Shown: positions 23,236 to 34,801 of the stretch, in pieces
Numbering within the stretch: position 1 is the first letter of the stretch
How the letters are laid out: each line of letters begins with the position of its first letter
Assembly: GCA_001465935.1 (NCBI GenBank)
Contig: LNKV01000032.1
Coordinates: 1-64,000 of the forward strand
Length of the DNA: 64,000 bases
Direction of reading: 5' to 3'
DNA from: Clarireedia homoeocarpa
Taxonomy: Eukaryota; Ascomycota; Leotiomycetes; Helotiales; Rutstroemiaceae
Made by a program: the position numbers and the translations under genes
The notes under the pieces: generated by a model
What the model saw: the letters and a program-made list of their open reading frames with translations, nothing else
Told to the model about the DNA's origin: nothing
Database searches by the model: none

Positions 23236-24172
23236 CAGCAGCAAAACTTCTAATATGAAAGAGTGAATGAATAAACGAACGGTATCTGTGTTGCAATTGC
23301 ATAGTACTAAATCTACCTACAGTCAGGAATCGAACACTCGATACAAAAAATAAAATCAACTCAACTGAGTGCGGGGTAAAGACTATTATTATATTGATAA
23401 AGTGAGCTAGCTAAATGCTATGATATGAGATGTACATACAAATAAATATCCAAGGCCAGCTAAGTCTTGCGTTTGTTTCTTCGTAGCCGTTGACGGCTTC
23501 ACTTTGCAGTGTCTTCGCAGTTGAATTCGCATTTTCTCCTCGTCGCCAAGTTCGTCGGGGGGAAGGGCGGACACTGGAAAGGCATCGTTACTGTAACTTA
23601 ATCTTCGAGGTATTCCTTCCTCGATGGTTTGTGAGTGGGTGGGTGGGTTGGATACTCTCGAGTAGGGAATCTGAGATGAGGTGGTGAGGGTGCGTGGATG
23701 GATGGATGTCCGAGAGGAGTTGGAGATGTGTGTTTCCGTCTTCGTTCATTGGAGGTTATGTTATCTTGTGTTTGTTTATACATCCCCTGTAGATGTTGGA
23801 TGGAGAATGAATACGTGCGGGTTTTCAATGTTGTGGAGAATTTGCGGTCGGGCTCGGGTAGGCGGGGAGAAGATTCGTTGCGATGATCGCTTGTTCTTCC
23901 TTTGGCAATGTTTCGTTCAGCGGTTTGCCCTTCGCTGCTTGCCTTGCGAGTGAACTTTGTTGCGGATTCAGCCGCCCTTGCATTTCCTAATGGTGAGGCC
24001 ACGTGCTCTTAAGGGGTTATTGCAGTCTGCTTCGTATGTGAGGGATTCTGTAGTTGGAAACGCTTTCTAGACTACTCGGCTAGAGAAGGGGGAGCGGGGT
24101 CTGGGACGTGGCAGGTCAGAGGGGTCCTTGGAATTATAGGGGTTACGGCAACGTACCTTCGTCGGTTGATAT

Positions 24173-24412
24173 ATGTCGTCGCTTTGGGGGCCCTCGATCA
24201 CTAGCCATGTCAATTCGATGGTAGGGGAGACGTCTCTGATTGATATTTTATTCCTTAACAATCAAGCATACTTTATCTACTCGCTACCTTCTGGAGACGA
24301 AGGTAGAAGGGTGATTATCAAGCTAATTCTGAATATAGAATTCGAGTCTCTGCCTGAATTGGTGAATTGGTATGGATATAAGATCCAGAGCGAACGCGGT
24401 GAGGAGGACTAG
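24173..24412 (+). CDS. possible small hypothetical protein
   Basis: ATG-initiated 79-residue ORF, with no recognisable domain. Its composition is protein-like (LPELVNWYGYKIQSERGEED end), but no introns, homologues or expression signals can be shown. It may be a chance ORF or an exon of a decayed gene. Confidence 0.2.
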   Translation: MSSLWGPSITSHVNSMVGETSLIDILFLNNQAYFIYSLPSGDEGRRVIIKLILNIEFESLPELVNWYGYKIQSERGEED

Positions 24413-24711
24413 TTATACATAAGGTTGTAATGATATATATAGCTTGAGGATTGTGATTAATTGTTTATGTATACTTCTTTGTTGTATTTATCATTCGGTT
24501 ATGGAGCATGCATATACAAGCGAAATCCCCTAACTTCATCGTTGAGCGCCGTTGTATAGACATTCAGCCAGCACGAACGGAAACCTTGCAAGGAAAACAA
24601 TCCACCAAAATCAAAGCACCTTCCTCAATCAAAAACTCCCTCTCACCCCAATAACTATTCCATCCATCTCGTAAGTTCAACTTATCCTACTGTAAGAGAT
24701 TGAGAACTGGA

Positions 24712-25390
24712 TTGATTCTATCTGGAACTACGGGGAAAAAAGGGACCCTTTATGTATATCCTAAATGGACACATGCCAATAGAACGGCGCCATATTAGTA
24801 GCAAACCAGATGGGGAAATACGAGATATATATGGGCTCATTTGAGCATATGATATATTGACTCTAACACCTACTCCTTATACATATCCGCGAACTGGAAC
24901 TCCCTCACTACATACGCTACTAGTACTAATCTCAATTCTAGTATCACCAAACCTCAAACGGTCACTACGCGTTTTTCCTCGGGTAAAGCTTGTAGCCAGG
25001 CTCCACGAGCCAGTGCTCAGGGAGATATTCGAACACGCGGGGCCTGTATTTGGAGCTATGTGTAAGACGCGGTAGATACTGTAGACGGAAGCTTGGCCGG
25101 TTGGAAATCGGTGAGCTATTTCATGGGTCTCATGGGTTAGATTGTATCTGGATGTTTTTACCAATACTACTTGCAGGTGGGAAATGACTCAAAGCCTCCT
25201 TAATGACAGCAGTAAGATCGAGTTGGTGCCCTGATTTGTTTGGCACTGAAGCTGGAAGTTGTGAACCACTTGAGGACTTTGCGGTCTTCTTTAGCAGAGA
25301 TTTCGGACTTCACAGACTTGATTGATTCTATCTAAACTAGGGAAAATAGGAATCGTTTATAGGCATCCAACCTATGGCAGTTGGGCACCA
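24712..25390 (+). repeat. pair of diverged direct repeats
   Basis: gattgattctatct occurs at about 24712 and 25321, and in both places is followed by a recognisably related stretch of some 70 bp (gggaaaa..agg, tttat..atcc, atgg). They are old copies of one element about 610 bp apart; the element is not identified. Confidence 0.4.
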
Positions 25391-28085
25391 TTTGCCTAAG
25401 AAATGTGGCAAATAGGTGGCAAAAAGAAGTGAATTGATGTGCTCCTGTGGACCTGTAAATGGCCAGAATAAGGGTATTCACTCGATGTTACAATAATATA
25501 TCAAGAAGCTCACCCTAGTACTTGGCGCGGCGTACTAGAGTTTAGAACTTTACTCGAGTCGCTAGTAGGAAGACAGACGCGTTGTAAATTGAATATGCAT
25601 CTATTGAAACATCTGGTTGTGAAACTAAATATAAGCCCAGATTTTCACTTCTCAGAACTGGTGTCACTTTTGGGTTTCACACTATTCTTTGGTAAATAGC
25701 GCTCTACTAACAGCACTTATAGAAGATTCTTCTGGGCCTTTATTAGAACGCGTGAACGTCAAATTCACTCGGGATATCAACGAATTATTCCTTTATGTTT
25801 ATTCACTTTCGAAAGACCTCCTTGCTGGTGAGTTTTCGAAGTGCATAAGCGTTGCAAAAGCCTCATAGGGACGTGTTGCAACATTAGGCTATCGCTAGAA
25901 GCTTTCCTTCAAATTTGATGGTTCGGACTATGATGCTATCGTAAGTTTTGGTTTGGAACTTGCCTGGGGTTGCGAAACACAGTTGCAGAATCGTTAAATT
26001 CCGCTAATTCCGTCATAGATTTGCTCTTAAATTCCATCCATTCTACAACTGTCTGGACAATCGTTGAAGCCTCCAGGGATGAAAAGTTGCTGCAAACGGC
26101 CTGAAAAGAGCTCGCAGTACCTAATTTTACCGGAGCAAATTCCAAAAATAATGTTGACAGATTGCTCAATCTCCTACGCTTGTAGTCAATATACGCAGAA
26201 GTTCTCCGCCTCTGCGTTGAAGTGTAACACTGAGTCTATAGTAGACATATAAACATCGAGCTCAACTAATGGGATAGTCTCGATAATAATCTGGCTGTTA
26301 TGAAAATATGCATTGCACACGCAGAAATGAAGACACTTGAAGCACGCAAAATGCCTACTAGCCAGCATTCACTAGATACTTTCTGGCTAGAACACATTCT
26401 TGTCTATCTTGACGAACCCTCAGTGCCGTACCAAAAAAAGATACCAGACCAACCATCTAGCACAAGATTCTGGGGCGCTGGGACGCAATGTCTAGCTGAC
26501 GAGATAGTAATTAAGACCAGGAGATCTGTCGAAGCTGTTGAACGAAATGGTCCTTGAAAACCGTAAAATTCGATAGTTGTACACAGTAGTCTGCTATCCG
26601 TGAGACTGTGTTGTGGTTCGTTCACATGCAGAATTTTCGTGACGCGCGGCGGTGATATAAGGTTGTTTACTTAATGGTGCTAGAACGGAAGGGTACGACG
26701 ACTTTTGCGTTGGACGGTGGGGCGGGATTGGTGGGGATGAGGCTGATGAGGGCGGGACAGAGGGAGAGATGAGATGCCATATAAAACTAGAGCGTCTGCC
26801 AAGACGGATAGGAGATTGAATCGAGCGAGTCAAGGCTGATCAGCGGGTATTGTTTGAACTGCTTGTTTGCGTGTGTAGATCTCGGTTGAGGTTGGTTGAG
26901 CCAGAACGAGCAATACATACTCTCACGACTCCTTATCGTCGGATAACAAGCATTAAACCCTTCAAAGCAAAAAAGGCAAAGGAGAATCTCTTCACCGGAC
27001 TTGCTTGATGCCTTTCTATTCCGATTTAATCTTACTAGGTTACGAGTAACCTTACTACGAATGCTAAAGTTGTCCCAGAGATAGAGATAGTTCCAAAAGA
27101 AGCTTTGGGCAACTTCTATCCCGATGTTCTACAACAAATTGGCGCAGCCACCAACTTAAACGGAGATGAAACGAAGGATCTGCATTGAATGGACGTCGTC
27201 GGCACTTCGAATCCACGAACAGGGTGTATCGTCATACAGTACCCTCCTGCCCCTGCGTTCTAGGTCTGGCTCTGGGTCATCGCCTTGTTGGCAGACCCTA
27301 CAGGGCTGCTGGCGCTGTTGCGACAATTGTGGTTTGGAAGAAGGGGGTGATTTGTTTTATGTTGGTGTTGTAACCGTTCTGTTTGTGTGTATAATGTGTG
27401 AAGAAGGCATGAGCGAGTGGTTCGGACTCGAGGTAAGTAAGCAGGCCAGTAGGTACGTTCTCTCCTTGATACGAACATCGTATCCAGTGCGATTTAGAGT
27501 CCAAGCTAGGAGCTAATCACCCTGTCACCCTAGCTCTACCTTCCTTCTCGTACTTTTCTTGCTTACGAGTAGCCAAGTACCTCTTCTCGTGCAGTTATTC
27601 GTCCGCGTCATCAAGCAAGTTGTTTTCTGGAGACCAACTACGAATAGATACGCGTCTAGTGCCTGTACCTTGATTACGACACTTCCCTACCGGTCCGAAG
27701 TGGAGTGACCGACCTAGATATTTTCCTACTTCCTTCATCCGGGGTGTTTTTGATTGGGCTTGCGTTGGACGTCCGTTGGTTTATCTGCACTTCTGATAAG
27801 GCGGGGCAGGGTCAATACGAGAGTGTTTTGCCCATTTAGATTTCCTGTTGTATCACGTCACATACTTTAAGCTTGCATACATTTATTGTTTCTGATCGAA
27901 AACTTTGGGTTTATTGGAAATCCGGATTGCAAATTAGGAACGAATGAAGGAGTATTGTTGGAATAAAAGTAGTACTTTGATTCCCTCTTACTTACTCTTT
28001 ACTCCGGGTCTATTCGAATACCACTTGGATAGAAAGTTGAATACGAAGATTGTATGACACCAATTGCACACAACAAGAAGCAAAT

Positions 28086-29564
28086 ATGAGAGAGGCAACA
28101 GAACAGATCCAGGTGTCACCGGACAAATACGGGATCCCGCCTCCGAAATATGAGTTGGATAGACCGGGAACGTTGTCGCATCGGTGGTGGGATGTGAGGG
28201 CTTGGAGTAAGAAAAAGATGCTACTGGTCGGTGGGGGTTTGGCTGTGGTTATTATTATTTTGGCCGTGATTATTGGAGTGGAAGTGTCGAAGAAGAGTGC
28301 TTATCCGAATTATTCAACGTTGAATTACACGCTGAAGGATAGTTGTAAGTTTGTTCTTTCCTCCTTGTTTGGGCTGGAAGAGGCTTTGGGCGGATAGAGT
28401 GCTGGATGTAGATGCTTCTACATGATGCTTTGTGATGTCAATGAAGCAAAGCTGCTCTTGATCACGTATCATTGATCGTCAATCGTCTCCAGATCAACAT
28501 GGTTTCTTTGGTCCTTCTAGTCATGCACTAACATCATTCTAGATTCTGGAACTACTTTCTTCGATAACTTCGATTACTTCAACACCTACGACCCTTCCTC
28601 TGGATTCGTCCATTATGTTAGTTCTGAGTATGCTTCTCACTACAACCTCACCTACGCCACGAACAGTTCCGCTGTCGTAAAAGTCGATACATCCGTCACG
28701 GCAGATAGTGTACCCAATGCATCCACTGGTCGATTCTCCGTCCGGATCGAATCAAAAAAACAATACGCTGACGGGCTTTTCATCTTCGATGTCAAACACA
28801 CCCCGACCGGCTGCGCAACATGGCCAGCACTTTGGCTGAGTGATCCCAACAACTGGCCCACTAACGGAGAGATCGATATCATGGAAGCCGTCAACGTTGT
28901 CGGCTCAACAAAAAACCAAATGACTCTTCACACCACCTCCGGCTGCAGCATGTCCGTCAAACGCAAAGAAACTGGAAAATCCATCCAATCATCCTGTCTG
29001 AACTCCACCAACGATAACGCGGGTTGTGGTGTCTATGGATCGAGCGGTTCGTTTGGATCAGAGTTCAACTCAAATGGGGGTGGAATCATGGCGATGGAGT
29101 TACGGACGGCGGGGATTCGAATTTGGCAATTTGGACGTGATGATATTCCGTCTGATATCACGTCGGGATCGCCAGATCCGTCTACGTGGAGTGAAGCGAC
29201 GGCAGATTTTCCCAGTACTGATTGCAATATTGGGAATCATTTCAGGAATCAGAGCATTATTGTTAACATAGATTTGTGTGGGAGTTGGGCTGGTGCGACG
29301 GGGGTTTATGATGAGAGTTGTAAGTTCAATTTCTTTCTATCTTTCTATCTATTTATTTTTTGTTCATGGAAGAGGAGGACTACCAAATAGAAAAGGAAAG
29401 TGCGAAAATTGAAGAGGCAAAGGGTTATATTGAATGTGAATTGAAGGCTAACGATAACGAACATAGGTCCTGGAACTTGCACTGATTATGTTGCGAATAA
29501 TGCGACGGCGTTCGCAAACTCTTATTGGGAGTTTGGCGAATTCCAGATCTATCAAGCTTCGTGA
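28086..29564 (+). CDS. GH16 endo-beta-1,3(4)-glucanase-like, membrane anchored
   Basis: Glycoside hydrolase family 16 protein, predicted to cleave or remodel beta-1,3/1,4-glucans at the cell surface. Exons 28086-28344, 28543-29319 and 29467-29564 join to 377 residues. The first 44 residues are cytosolic (RWWDVRAWSKKK before the membrane). One hydrophobic segment (about 45-67, VVIIILAVIIGVEV) acts as a type II signal anchor. The catalytic domain has WPALWLSDPNNWPTNGEIDIMEA with the ExDxxE triad Glu196, Asp198, Glu201, and ends YWEFGEFQIYQAS. Several N-glycosylation sequons and paired cysteines fit an extracellular domain. The frame opens upstream at a TTG; the first ATG is at 28086. The first intron is long for this window (198 nt). 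Confidence 0.93.
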
Positions 29565-30601
29565 GCGTGTGCAGGTTATGAGAGAGGAGTCACACATGTA
29601 CGAAGGTTAGCTATCTCGTATATGCACGGGAAGGAGACTCAGGGTGCATCAAAACATATCGATCTGTTGGTAAGGGAAAAATATGTTCCTGCTCGATCAA
29701 ACCACGTGGGTGATGGCATGGGAATAATGATAGATGGAATAGATAGACATTACTGGATGGGATGGAATAGGGAACGCGCTGGACGATATCGTCGGCCTCG
29801 GTTTGGATTCATAGATGGAGGGGATGACTGGGAGGCTAGAAATGAAATGCTTGGGTTCTGGATACCATGTTTGTGGTTATAGACTTATAGTCCGAGTGCG
29901 TGGAATGGCTGGGAGCTGTAGCTGGAGCTGGTATTGCGTGAGCAAGCCTTGGTCGGAAGTTGTGGGCAATTACTGGTAGATGTCGGCTTGGGCCTGGCTT
30001 GCAGCACAGATTAGATGTGCTATAACTGATAGATAGGAACCTATGTGGCGAAGAAGTGCTTCTCTGCCCTGATAGAAGTACAGTAGAAGCAGTGTCGTGA
30101 TGCATCCATTGGTAGTCAGTAGCTGGTTTGGATTAGGTCGGATTATTAACATTCCTATCAAAATCCTCAGTTCACAAGCAACTTTTATTTCGAGCTGAAC
30201 TGAACAAGCTCTTTGAAACTCACTTAGTTGTTCGATTGATTGATCGGTCGGGCCATATCTCCTTACAAATGTAAACTAAATCTCGCGGGATATAAAAACT
30301 TCCTACTCCAAGACTTTGAGTAAGATTACAACGCTACTACACTTCACCCCACCACCAACCCCCACATCTTTCTAGCTACAAGGCCAAACTCCAGCCTCGC
30401 CAAAAATTTCTTATCAGACCAAATTAAGCATCCTTGAATCAATTAATCCATCAATCTCACCTACACTTTCGGCGACCACTACACCTTTTACTCTTCTTTC
30501 ATTTGCAAACTGCCGTGCTAGGAAGTAGGGTATTAAATCAAAAGGGCATACGAACAAAAAGAGGCGATACGCAAAAAAGGGGATTTGATACAAAAACAGA
30601 G
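29565..30601. other. intergenic, GH16 to TIM22
   Basis: About 1.0 kb without a supported gene. The part nearest TIM22 (30330-30600) is C-rich then A-rich, as expected for a promoter and 5' UTR. ORFs on both strands lack conserved sequence. Confidence 0.5.
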
Positions 30602-31451
30602 ATGAACGGACCGATGTTTAATCAGGGCGCAGGGGCGCAGGAAGTCGATCCGCAAACGGCGGCGGCGGTTAAGAGTGTAGGTGATAGTCTCTTGTTTTGT
30701 TGAGGGAGGAAAGGGAAGAGAAAATGAAAAACGGGGGGAGGGAAGTAGGGAAGTGGAGGAGGGAGATGGGGGTGAGGGATGGGCAATGGGAAGAGAGGAG
30801 GGCAGATGAATCTTGGATATAGCTAGGGAGTGAATCTGGGATTTGATTTGAATTAGATCTGGCATTGCGCTATATTTTGGATTGAAGAATGTATGCTAAT
30901 CAGTCCGTTTAACAGATGCAAATGCTTATGGAGTCTTGCCCTGGAAAGACTGCTGTTTCGGGTGTTATGGGTTTCGCTCTCGGTGGTGCTTTTGGTCTTT
31001 TCATGGCTTCTGTATGTTCTCGGTTTCTCTTTCTGTATTCTCTTTCCCTTCCCTCGTATATTTTCCTCCTTCCCCTCCCATCCTAAACCCAACTAACCCA
31101 TTCTAGATGCAATATGACACCCCCATGCACACTAGCTCTACCGCCGCCGAGATATCCTCCCTTCCTATGCGTGAGCAACTCCGACGAGGTCTCAAAGATA
31201 TGGGATCGCGGTCTTATTCCTCAGCGAAGAATTTCGGCAAAGTAGGAGCAATTTTCGCAGGCACGGAATGCTGTATCGAGGGGTATAGGGCTAAGAACGA
31301 TTTGACGAATGGGGTGCTGGCTGGGTGTATTACGGGGGGTGTTTTAGCGGCACCGGCGGGGCCGCAGGCTGCGGCTGTGGGATGTGCGGGGTTTGCGGCG
31401 TTTAGCGCGGCGGTGGATTGGTATATGAGGAGGCCGGGGGATGTGGATTAG
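30602..31451 (+). CDS. TIM22: Mitochondrial carrier translocase subunit Tim22
   Basis: Channel-forming core of the TIM22 complex, inserting multi-spanning carrier proteins into the mitochondrial inner membrane. Exons 30602-30676, 30916-31011 and 31107-31451 give 171 residues. The Tim17/22/23 fold is seen as glycine-rich transmembrane segments: SGVMGFALGGAFGLFMAS, VGAIFAGTECCIEGYR and LAGCITGGVLAAPAGP. The first conserved block MLMESCPGKTAVSG and the double Cys in ECC are typical of Tim22. Intron 1 is unusually long for the window (239 nt) and GA-rich; intron 2 is 95 nt. The length matches yeast Tim22 (about 200) allowing for a shorter N terminus. Confidence 0.93.
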
Positions 31452-32468
31452 ATTTAGGAGATGGGAGAGTATTGGAAAAAAGACTTGAGGAGCGATGGGG
31501 GACGGGAAGTGATGTTAGGATCACGAATTTTCTCAGGCGTCACCTGAATGATGAAATGGATAGTAGAAAGGAGAAGCTGGGGGAGAGCTGGGAGAGGGGT
31601 AGTCGGGGAATGTAAGAATTGTGTGTAAGAGCTATTGACACGTGCATAGGACTGGCGTTTGGCGTGTAGCGGCACGAGGAAAAGCTGGATATGCATAGTA
31701 TGGCCAATTAGACAGGCGGGCAGGTAACATTGTATGCTATTTGGAGGCATGTTTGGATTTACATGGAATAAACTAATTTCACTCCTTAGTTGAATCTGGT
31801 ATGTGGAATAACATAGGTGAAAATTGGAGGGCAAACAGGGTTGATTTAGCGCCGTTTCCTGCTATTGTTTTGATGGGGAGGTTTCACTTTAATAAGATCT
31901 GACTCAATAGTAGTTGTGGTTCGAGATCAATGTCAATAAGAAATTGAGATTTGAGGAATGCAGGGTGAGTCCCTGCGTGGAAGCGGCGCCATAAGGGTGG
32001 AGGACTTCAGCCACGGACAGCCAGTGTCTTTGAGGTCTTATCAAGGGGAGATGGAAATACCTACGTCACGGAAGCTCTCAGCCTATCATACCACAGAATC
32101 ATAAACATCTCGACTAGAAACCAAAACTCTTATCGAGATGGATTGCTGGGACAGTATAGGATCGGCCCGCCACGACTAATGTGGAGGAATTTTCAGGCCT
32201 ACACACGCATATGCAACTTCAACAGATATGTGTATTACCTCATGCCCATACTCACATCTGGTAAGATCATCACACTGTTGCTTATATTCGGAAAGATCTT
32301 CACACTGTTGACAATGACGCATCTCTTTACTCCCTGTTTGCAAATCTTTACTCCTTTCTTGCAAATATTTACTCTATATTTCAACGGGCCACTCCCTCTC
32401 TACCAAGATACTGGAACCTCTCTACCAAGATACTGGAAATTGATCCTCATAGCATACTTTATACTACC
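31452..32468. other. intergenic, TIM22 to secreted protein gene
   Basis: About 1.0 kb without a gene. Close to the next start codon it has local duplications: a 22-bp tandem (ctctctaccaagatactgga unit, about 32396-32438) and short direct repeats around 32260-32370 (atctttac, cacactgttg). Confidence 0.5.
32396..32438 (+). repeat. two tandem copies of a ~22-bp unit upstream of secreted protein gene
   Basis: The unit ctctaccaagatactggaac is repeated twice, 30-70 bp before the ATG at 32469, so it lies in the likely 5' UTR. Confidence 0.7.
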
Positions 32469-33400
32469 ATGACGAAGTTTTCGAAGACCATTCTCTTGTT
32501 TAGCGTCTTGCTTTCTTTCGCCTTCGCACAAGATGGCAATGACTTTACGGGGAAAACAAGTTGCACGACATTACCTGTTACCATAAGCTGCGGAGGTTCG
32601 TCCCCTCACACCATCCCCTGCTCCGTTCCCTTTCTCTTTGCTCACTTTATCCATCTATGCTTTCACTCCGCACCTCCATTTGACCCCCCCTTTCCTCGCT
32701 AACCACCCACCCAGCAAACCCCTGCCAAAGTGCCATCGCCCAAAAATGGTCCGCCGACCCTACATACGTCTCCTTACTCTGCTCCTATCTCACCTCCCTC
32801 CCCGGCCGTCAGGAATACAGCAGCGTTTACGGCAGCCTTCCCGCCAACAACCCCGCCTCATTCTGTAAAAACGACTCTCCCGATCTGGGCCAAGCCTCCA
32901 TCTCATCCGTCTGCTCCTGCTACGCTACTCGTAAACCATTGACTACGCGATGCGTTACCAAAACTAGTAGTAGTGGCAATTGTCCCCCCGAAAAAACCGT
33001 CACGAAAACAGCTGCTATCACCACCACCGCTATCACGACCTCGATTGTGACCCAAGGATCAGCGTGTCCGTCTGCTTCGGTCCGGACACAAACTTCAATA
33101 TCCATCCTAACTCGCACCGACTGTCCCACTCTAATTCCTCCCCTGTCTCCACCAGCATCCTCATGCACAACTTCCATCTCCATTACGACTGTAACCTCAG
33201 TTGTAACACTGGTCATCGATCCTCCTCCTCCTTCTCGTATCACAATTACAGAGACGAAGAGATTAAGGGAGCGCTGTACGGGTGAGACGACGGCGGAGGT
33301 GGAGGGGACGAGTAGTAGTGTTTTGGAGGAGGAGGAGGTGAACACGAGTGTGACTTTGGACGCGGAGGGGAGTGTGAGTACGAGTACTGGAGGAAAATGA
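32469..33400 (+). CDS. Secreted Cys-rich, Thr/Ser-rich cell-surface protein
   Basis: Predicted extracellular protein of unknown function. Exons 32469-32595 and 32715-33400 give 270 residues. A clear signal peptide (ILLFSVLLSFAFA) is followed by a compact domain with about eight Cys (SCTTLP, ISCG, NPCQSAIAQKW, LLCSYL, FCKND, VCSCYATR) and then a long Thr/Ser/Ile stalk with repeats like TTTAITTSIVTQ and TSISITTVTS. This layout is typical of fungal GPI-anchored or wall proteins, but this model ends STSTGGK without an anchor signal. A donor GTGAGT at about 33373 and an acceptor near 33460 could instead splice to a hydrophobic tail (TLTYSVLLLLL), ending about 33528. The cysteine domain has no name I can assign with confidence. 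Confidence 0.7.
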
Positions 33401-34801
33401 AGGGAGGGGGATAAGTAAGAAGAGAGGAGAAGTAAGTGACGAGGAGGGGCAAGGAAGACGGGGACGTTGACATATTCGGTATTGTTGTTGCTGTTACAAA
33501 CGCGAGGAGGATTTGGGATAGTGTTGCTGACCTGAGAGTGGGATGCGTATTACTAGTATTGTATTATTTTGAAACTGGGTAGGGATATCGTACAGAGAGT
33601 TGCAAGTCGTAAAGGTTATTTAATATGATAGGACTATGCGCAGAATAACGACGAATTCTATACTTTCTGATTTGCTTCTACCTAGTACTTGTAGCCGTTC
33701 ATGGTCCAAAAATTGGTTGGGGTATCTAATTAGTGCTCCGAAATGTCATCGCCATAGGATGATCAATCCCGCAGACCATCCCGCAGACCATCCCGCGGCC
33801 CCATAATGTGGGAGAGAAAAGGCCGTTTTGAGTGACCTGGAATACTTATATAGGCAATTAATTCAATCTTGTATAGATTGCAGCCTCAATTATTGCTATT
33901 GCATAGTTGTTGGAAGATGTGGGTTGCAGTTTATGAGGGTTGAACGTTGTGGTAGTCAACCGAGGGAAAACTTAAAAGGGGATTGTCACGCTTATGGGAT
34001 TGAAAGAAAGCTACTCGTATATCACTAGCTTTCTTTACAGAGTTTTTGAAGGAAGCACTCCCTCAATTACTTACATCTTCATTCTCTATTTGAGCTTTAA
34101 ACCAAAATTTCTTCAACCTCGTATACCAGCAACACAGATCCTCTCGCACAGAAACGAAAAAGAGTATACTGGTAGTTAATGCTGTAAGACCGAGTACCCC
34201 CGTCCTGCAGCCTATGTCACTTGTACAGCTAGTTCGGCTAAAATCCTCTCTCCCCTAAGTGAGCTGGTGGCTTTAAAGCTGATAACTTCCTCGCTAATCC
34301 AGCTGTACTATCCCTTCTACTGCAAATCCGGTAGATGAAGCTTAATGCTGAGCAAGATACTATCAACGCGCTGACGACAGCACTCAATAAGAGGATTTTC
34401 CTCAGTCAAATTTCGTATGGATTCTTGAAATTGCCAGGCCGTATTTCAGTAGGCAAGGTAACAGGTCATCTCAGCTCTGCTCAAGAACGCCGGGCTACAT
34501 AGCACAATGATTGACTAAAGTAGAGATAAATATTATGTCATTATCAGCCAGTCCACCCCCAGACCCATTTACTAGTGCAATTAGCTACCTAACTAACGAG
34601 GTAAGCACTCAAAGGTAAAAAAGGGGGGAGTACTAACCCCAGCTTTTTCCTACTGTACGTTGCTGCTTACCCTAACCCATTAACGATTACCGCGCTAAAA
34701 TAACCCTCAACTCCAACAGCTCCTGGGGCATTTATTCGAAGCTCCAGACTACAGTACGCAACTCGATTCATCATCAGCTGTTCCACCAAGCACACGATGT
34801 G
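33401..34801. other. intergenic with possible transposon relic
   Basis: About 1.4 kb without a supported gene. It holds a 12-bp tandem repeat (33766-33801) and, around 34330-34620, a stop-interrupted stretch that can be read as pogo-like helix-turn-helix remnants (LSSAQERRAT, then FPPR-like SPPPDPF in another frame). The latter assignment is weak. Confidence 0.4.
33766..33801 (+). repeat. 12-bp tandem repeat, three copies
   Basis: The unit atcccgcagacc occurs three times in a row, the last with a changed end (atcccgcggccc). It is intergenic. Confidence 0.85.

Larger units (their letters stand above)
22940..28085. other. gene-poor region of about 5.1 kb
   Basis: No gene can be supported on homology. 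The stretch contains a CGG microsatellite, two diverged copies of a repeat (near 24712 and 25321), small ORFs without conserved motifs (for example ATG-initiated 24173-24412, 79 residues) and a short coding-like segment near 27040-27180. Codon structure is broken by frequent stops on both strands from about 24420 to 26300, consistent with old, decayed sequence. Confidence 0.5.

Noticed and set aside
23598..24002. 134-codon minus-strand ORF
   Set aside because: It begins at GTG, has a late first ATG, and no recognised domain; a real exon is not excluded.
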